A model generated the notes under the pieces. It saw only the letters and a list, made by a program, of their open reading frames with translations, was not told the DNA's origin and ran no database searches. Positions 61,966 through 64,000 of a stretch of 64,000 bases of DNA are shown piece by piece. Every line of letters begins with the position of its first letter. Position 1 is the first letter of the stretch. Origin of the DNA: Aminipila sp963524205 (GTDB lineage Bacteria; Bacillota; Clostridia; Peptostreptococcales; Anaerovoracaceae); contig CAURED010000016.1 of the NCBI GenBank assembly GCA_963524205.1, forward strand, positions 36,170 through 100,169, in the 5' to 3' direction. Made by a program: the position numbers and the translations under genes.

Positions 61966-62301
61966 TTAATATCTTTTGGCCATTCCAACAGACTTAGGCT
62001 CCGAATACTCAAACCCAAACTTTTTATATAATCTATCTGCCGGAACATCAGCAATTAAACTTACATAAGAACTTTTGGGAATATTATGATCCAGATATTT
62101 ATTTATTTCTGACATAATTAATTTACCCAATCTTTTTCCCTGATGTGAGGGCGTAACAGCGATATCTACTATGTGATAAAAGCAGCCTTTATCTCCTATA
62201 ATTCTTCCCATACCAACTAGTTTATCAAAGTCCCTTAAAGTGGCAATAAAAATAGAATTTTTCAGTCCTGTTTCTGATGCCACTTCATCTTTCGGACTCA
62301 A
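61966..62301 (-). pseudogene. GNAT acetyltransferase, 5'-truncated
   Basis: 111 codons in the same frame as the MBL fragment upstream, after its TGA. The GNAT core is clear (GMGRIIGDKGCFYHIVDIAV; TPSHQGKRLGKLIMSEINKY), but the first ~25 residues usual for this group (ahead of LSPKDEVASETGLKNS) are missing. A TTG could start translation, but no ribosome site is visible. The acetyl-CoA loop QGKRLG is intact. Confidence 0.65.
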
Positions 62302-62637
62302 TCAATCTAACCTCTTTCTCATTTCGGCATCTGTCCATTTCCACTTTGCTATTTCTGCTAATTTATCGTTTGTTTTTTTGTGAGCCAATGTAATTCCATC
62401 CACAGCATTCATACCGAAAGTATGATCCCAATGCCAATGTGTAATTGCAATAAAGTCTGGTTTCCTTAACCCTTCGTTAGTTATAGAATCATTAAATAAT
62501 TTAACATGTCTTCTAGAGTTACCTGAATCCACCATTAAAGAATACTTTTGTCCATTTATATATCCAAGAACTGGCCTATCGGCCTCTTTATTATGCATAG
62601 TATAAAAAACACGATCTGTTAACTGCTTCAGCTCCAT
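62302..62637 (-). pseudogene. Metallo-beta-lactamase-fold hydrolase, 3'-truncated
   Basis: 111 residues with good ribosome site (AGGAGG). It has the first MBL motif ITHWHWDHTFGMN (HxHxDH) but stops at residue 111, well short of the ~220-280 usual length, so the later metal ligands are lost. The TGA that ends it is followed in frame by a truncated GNAT, which marks a deletion junction. Confidence 0.7.
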
Positions 62638-62714
62638 ATAGTAAATCCTCCTAGTATATTCATCATTTTATACAAGCCACTTTAGTGTTGCATAAAAATT
62701 TACTCATCTTAATC

Positions 62715-62746
62715 AAAAAGTCCCTCAAATCTAAAGTTTGAGGGAC
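62715..62746 (-). terminator. Terminator of the cfr-like gene
   Basis: Minus-strand GTCCCTCAAA / TTTGAGGGAC (62746-62737 / 62729-62720), perfect 10-bp stem, followed by TTTTTG. Confidence 0.85.
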
Positions 62747-62834
62747 ATACAGACTCCTCAATATTTAATTAAAAATCTTCAAGACCTTTGAAATGAGACT
62801 ATTTGTTACTTAAATGAATATTTTTGAACTAACA

Positions 62835-63869
62835 TCATAATTCATTTTTATAACATAACTGTCCGCAAGTAGCACTAATCTCAGAACCAAATTGTGTTCT
62901 AACAGTTACACTAATCCCAGCTTTCTTTAGTGTATTGCAAAATTGCTTAATAGCACTTGAAGATTGAAATTTAAAAGTTGTTTTGTCCGTAGAATTATAA
63001 GGTATCAAATCAATGTGATATAAATGCTCCCATGAACCACGATTTTTCAATAAACCTACAACTGCCTTTGCATGTTCTTCCGAATCATTAATTCCTTCAA
63101 GCATAATATAAGCAATAAACACTCGTCTTCCCGTATGAATGATATGTTCATCCAATGTCTTCATTACCTCATTTAATGGAAATCTTTTATTTATAGGCAT
63201 TAACTCACTTCGTTGACTCTCAAATGGTGAATGAAGCGAAAAAGCCAGATTCACTTGTGGAAATTCTTTAGTCAATCTTTGAATTCCTGGTATAATGCCA
63301 ATTGTTGAAATAGTAATTCTTCGTTGACTTAACGCAAATAAATTTTGATCAGTTAAAATTTTTATTGCATCAAATAACTCCGGATTTGCAAAAGCCTCAC
63401 CCATTCCCATAAATGAAATACTATTCAATCTATGGTCATTAAAATAAAAATAAAGTAATTGGTCAGTTATCTCATCAGCAGTAAGATTGCGTTTAAATCC
63501 AGCACTTCCCGTCGCACAAAAACGGCATCCAAAACCACAACCACATTGAGAAGAAATACAAAACGATTCCCACCCCTGTTTATACTTTAGTCCGACAGCT
63601 TCTATTCTTTCTCCATCAGTCAATTGGAATAACAATTTTTGAGCTTGTTTAGAGTTCTGTGAAAAAACAGGTATCACACTAGATACATTATTTCCAAACT
63701 CATTTACTAAAGCCATCCTTAACGGCTTTGGCAGTACACGCATATCATCAAAATTATCTATTCTTTGATGAAAAATAGCTTTTGTAAGCTGTTCGTATCT
63801 ATAATCAGGTAATTTTAAATTTGATACTATTTGTTTTATTTTTCCATATTTCGTTTTTGTCTGTTTCAT
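62835..63869 (-). CDS. cfr: Cfr-type 23S rRNA (adenine2503-C8) methyltransferase
   Basis: 344 residues, full length. Radical-SAM cluster Cys111, Cys115 and Cys118 (CGFGCRFCATG), the methyl-carrying Cys335 (SATCGQL) and partner Cys104 (WESFCISSQ) are present. The motif FMGMGEAFANPE has Ala where RlmN has Pro (GEPL), which places it with Cfr rather than housekeeping RlmN; the N-terminus (TKYGKI...PDYRYEQLTKAIFHQRI) also matches Cfr. Cfr methylates A2503 at C8 and gives resistance to phenicols, lincosamides, oxazolidinones, pleuromutilins and streptogramin A. GAGGAGG precedes the ATG. It has its own leader and terminator. Confidence 0.87.
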   Translation of the reverse strand: MKQTKTKYGKIKQIVSNLKLPDYRYEQLTKAIFHQRIDNFDDMRVLPKPLRMALVNEFGNNVSSVIPVFSQNSKQAQKLLFQLTDGERIEAVGLKYKQGWESFCISSQCGCGFGCRFCATGSAGFKRNLTADEITDQLLYFYFNDHRLNSISFMGMGEAFANPELFDAIKILTDQNLFALSQRRITISTIGIIPGIQRLTKEFPQVNLAFSLHSPFESQRSELMPINKRFPLNEVMKTLDEHIIHTGRRVFIAYIMLEGINDSEEHAKAVVGLLKNRGSWEHLYHIDLIPYNSTDKTTFKFQSSSAIKQFCNTLKKAGISVTVRTQFGSEISATCGQLCYKNEL

Positions 63870-63902
63870 GTAGGCTTCCTCCTCGCTATTAATAGTTAAG
63901 AA

Positions 63903-63975
63903 GCAAAGCCAGTAAAATTAGCGACTTATACTACTCCATGCAAGCGTCGCCCAAAACATCTGGCTTTGCATGGAG
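63903..63975 (-). promoter_or_regulatory. Attenuator-like leader of the cfr-like gene
   Basis: Minus-strand segments in order: 1 (63975-63960), 2 GCGAC (63950-63946), 3 TTGCATGGAG (63943-63934), 4 GTCGC (63925-63921), 5 CTGGCTTTGC (63912-63903). The 5' part of segment 1, CTCCATGCAA, pairs perfectly with 3; its 3' part, GCAAAGCCAG, pairs perfectly with 5 (with 2:4 nested inside). The two partners overlap by GCAA, so the folds exclude each other. Confidence 0.7.
63918..63971 (-). CDS. Leader peptide upstream of the cfr-like gene
   Basis: 17 codons from ATG at 63971 to TAA: MQSQMFWATLAWSSISR. A second in-frame ATG at codon 5 could also start it. The AGG of AATAGGCTCC lies 6-8 bp upstream. The frame spans the inverted repeats of the leader and ends 48 bp before the cfr start, the layout used for drug-induced translational or transcriptional attenuation of ribosome-protection genes. 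Confidence 0.55.
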   Translation of the reverse strand: MQSQMFWATLAWSSISR

Positions 63976-64000
63976 CCTATTGTGTGTTACTTTTATATTC

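Overview
The window is AT-rich DNA from a spore-forming, motile, anaerobic-type Firmicute, most likely a clostridium of the Lachnospiraceae type (an inference from gene content; no rRNA or tRNA is present to confirm it). Pointers are strong AGGAGG ribosome sites, a flagellar stator pair (motA/motB), a chemoreceptor, spore-surface type proteins (CotA-like multicopper oxidase, a BclA-type head domain, a Cys-rich coat-like protein), ferredoxin-type aldo/keto reductase, and many one-component regulators sitting next to the exporters they probably control. It reads as chromosomal accessory DNA: small self-contained operons, each with its own regulator and intrinsic terminator. No phage, CRISPR array or intact insertion sequence was seen.

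Layout. 0-4 kb: a partial ABC exporter and a MerR / AraC-GNAT / MATE operon that share a distinctive promoter with a 19-bp spacer. 4-8.8 kb: secreted GH18 chitinase plus SIMPL protein, a soluble chemoreceptor fused to a solute-binding domain, and a trypsin-like lipoprotein. 9-14.5 kb: regulators, a DUF4153 membrane protein, an XRE-cupin/EamA pair, ndk. 14.6-18.8 kb: larB-larE plus an ECF nickel-type transporter (larMN-larQ-larO), i.e. part of the nickel-pincer cofactor pathway without larA or larC. 18.9-24 kb: MerR plus aldo/keto reductase, DbpA-type helicase, motAB. 24-34 kb: spore-surface protein, manganese-type CDF exporter with DtxR/MntR-like regulator, a MarR protein with a histidine-rich tail, a TetR/DUF4097 pair with matching operators, an arylsulfotransferase-like protein and CotA. 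34-38.5 kb: a broken sigma-54 activator, a YvlD-type envelope operon, and a guanidine-I riboswitch with its exporter gdx. 38.7-45.6 kb: a second GH18 protein and a purine-salvage operon (two adenine deaminase paralogues plus NCS2 permease) preceded by an unassigned compact structured leader. 46.7-51.9 kb: a visibly GC-richer block with an ABC exporter, a two-component system and an excisionase-like HTH, probably acquired. 52-60.9 kb: esterase-like hydrolase with TetR and a 46-bp palindrome, decayed MFS and nitroreductase genes, a Cys-rich spore-coat-like protein, NAT, a MocR/PdxR-type regulator, methionine aminopeptidase, VanZ-like protein. 61-64 kb: a decayed zone (truncated MBL, GNAT and possibly an rlmD-like end) followed by a Cfr-type 23S rRNA methyltransferase gene.

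The most interesting signals are the leader of the cfr-like gene (a 17-codon upstream ORF embedded in mutually exclusive inverted repeats), the unassigned leader element in front of the adenine deaminase operon, the membrane-free chemoreceptor with a C-terminal solute-binding domain, the incomplete lar cluster, and several clean regulator-operator pairs that can be read directly from the DNA.
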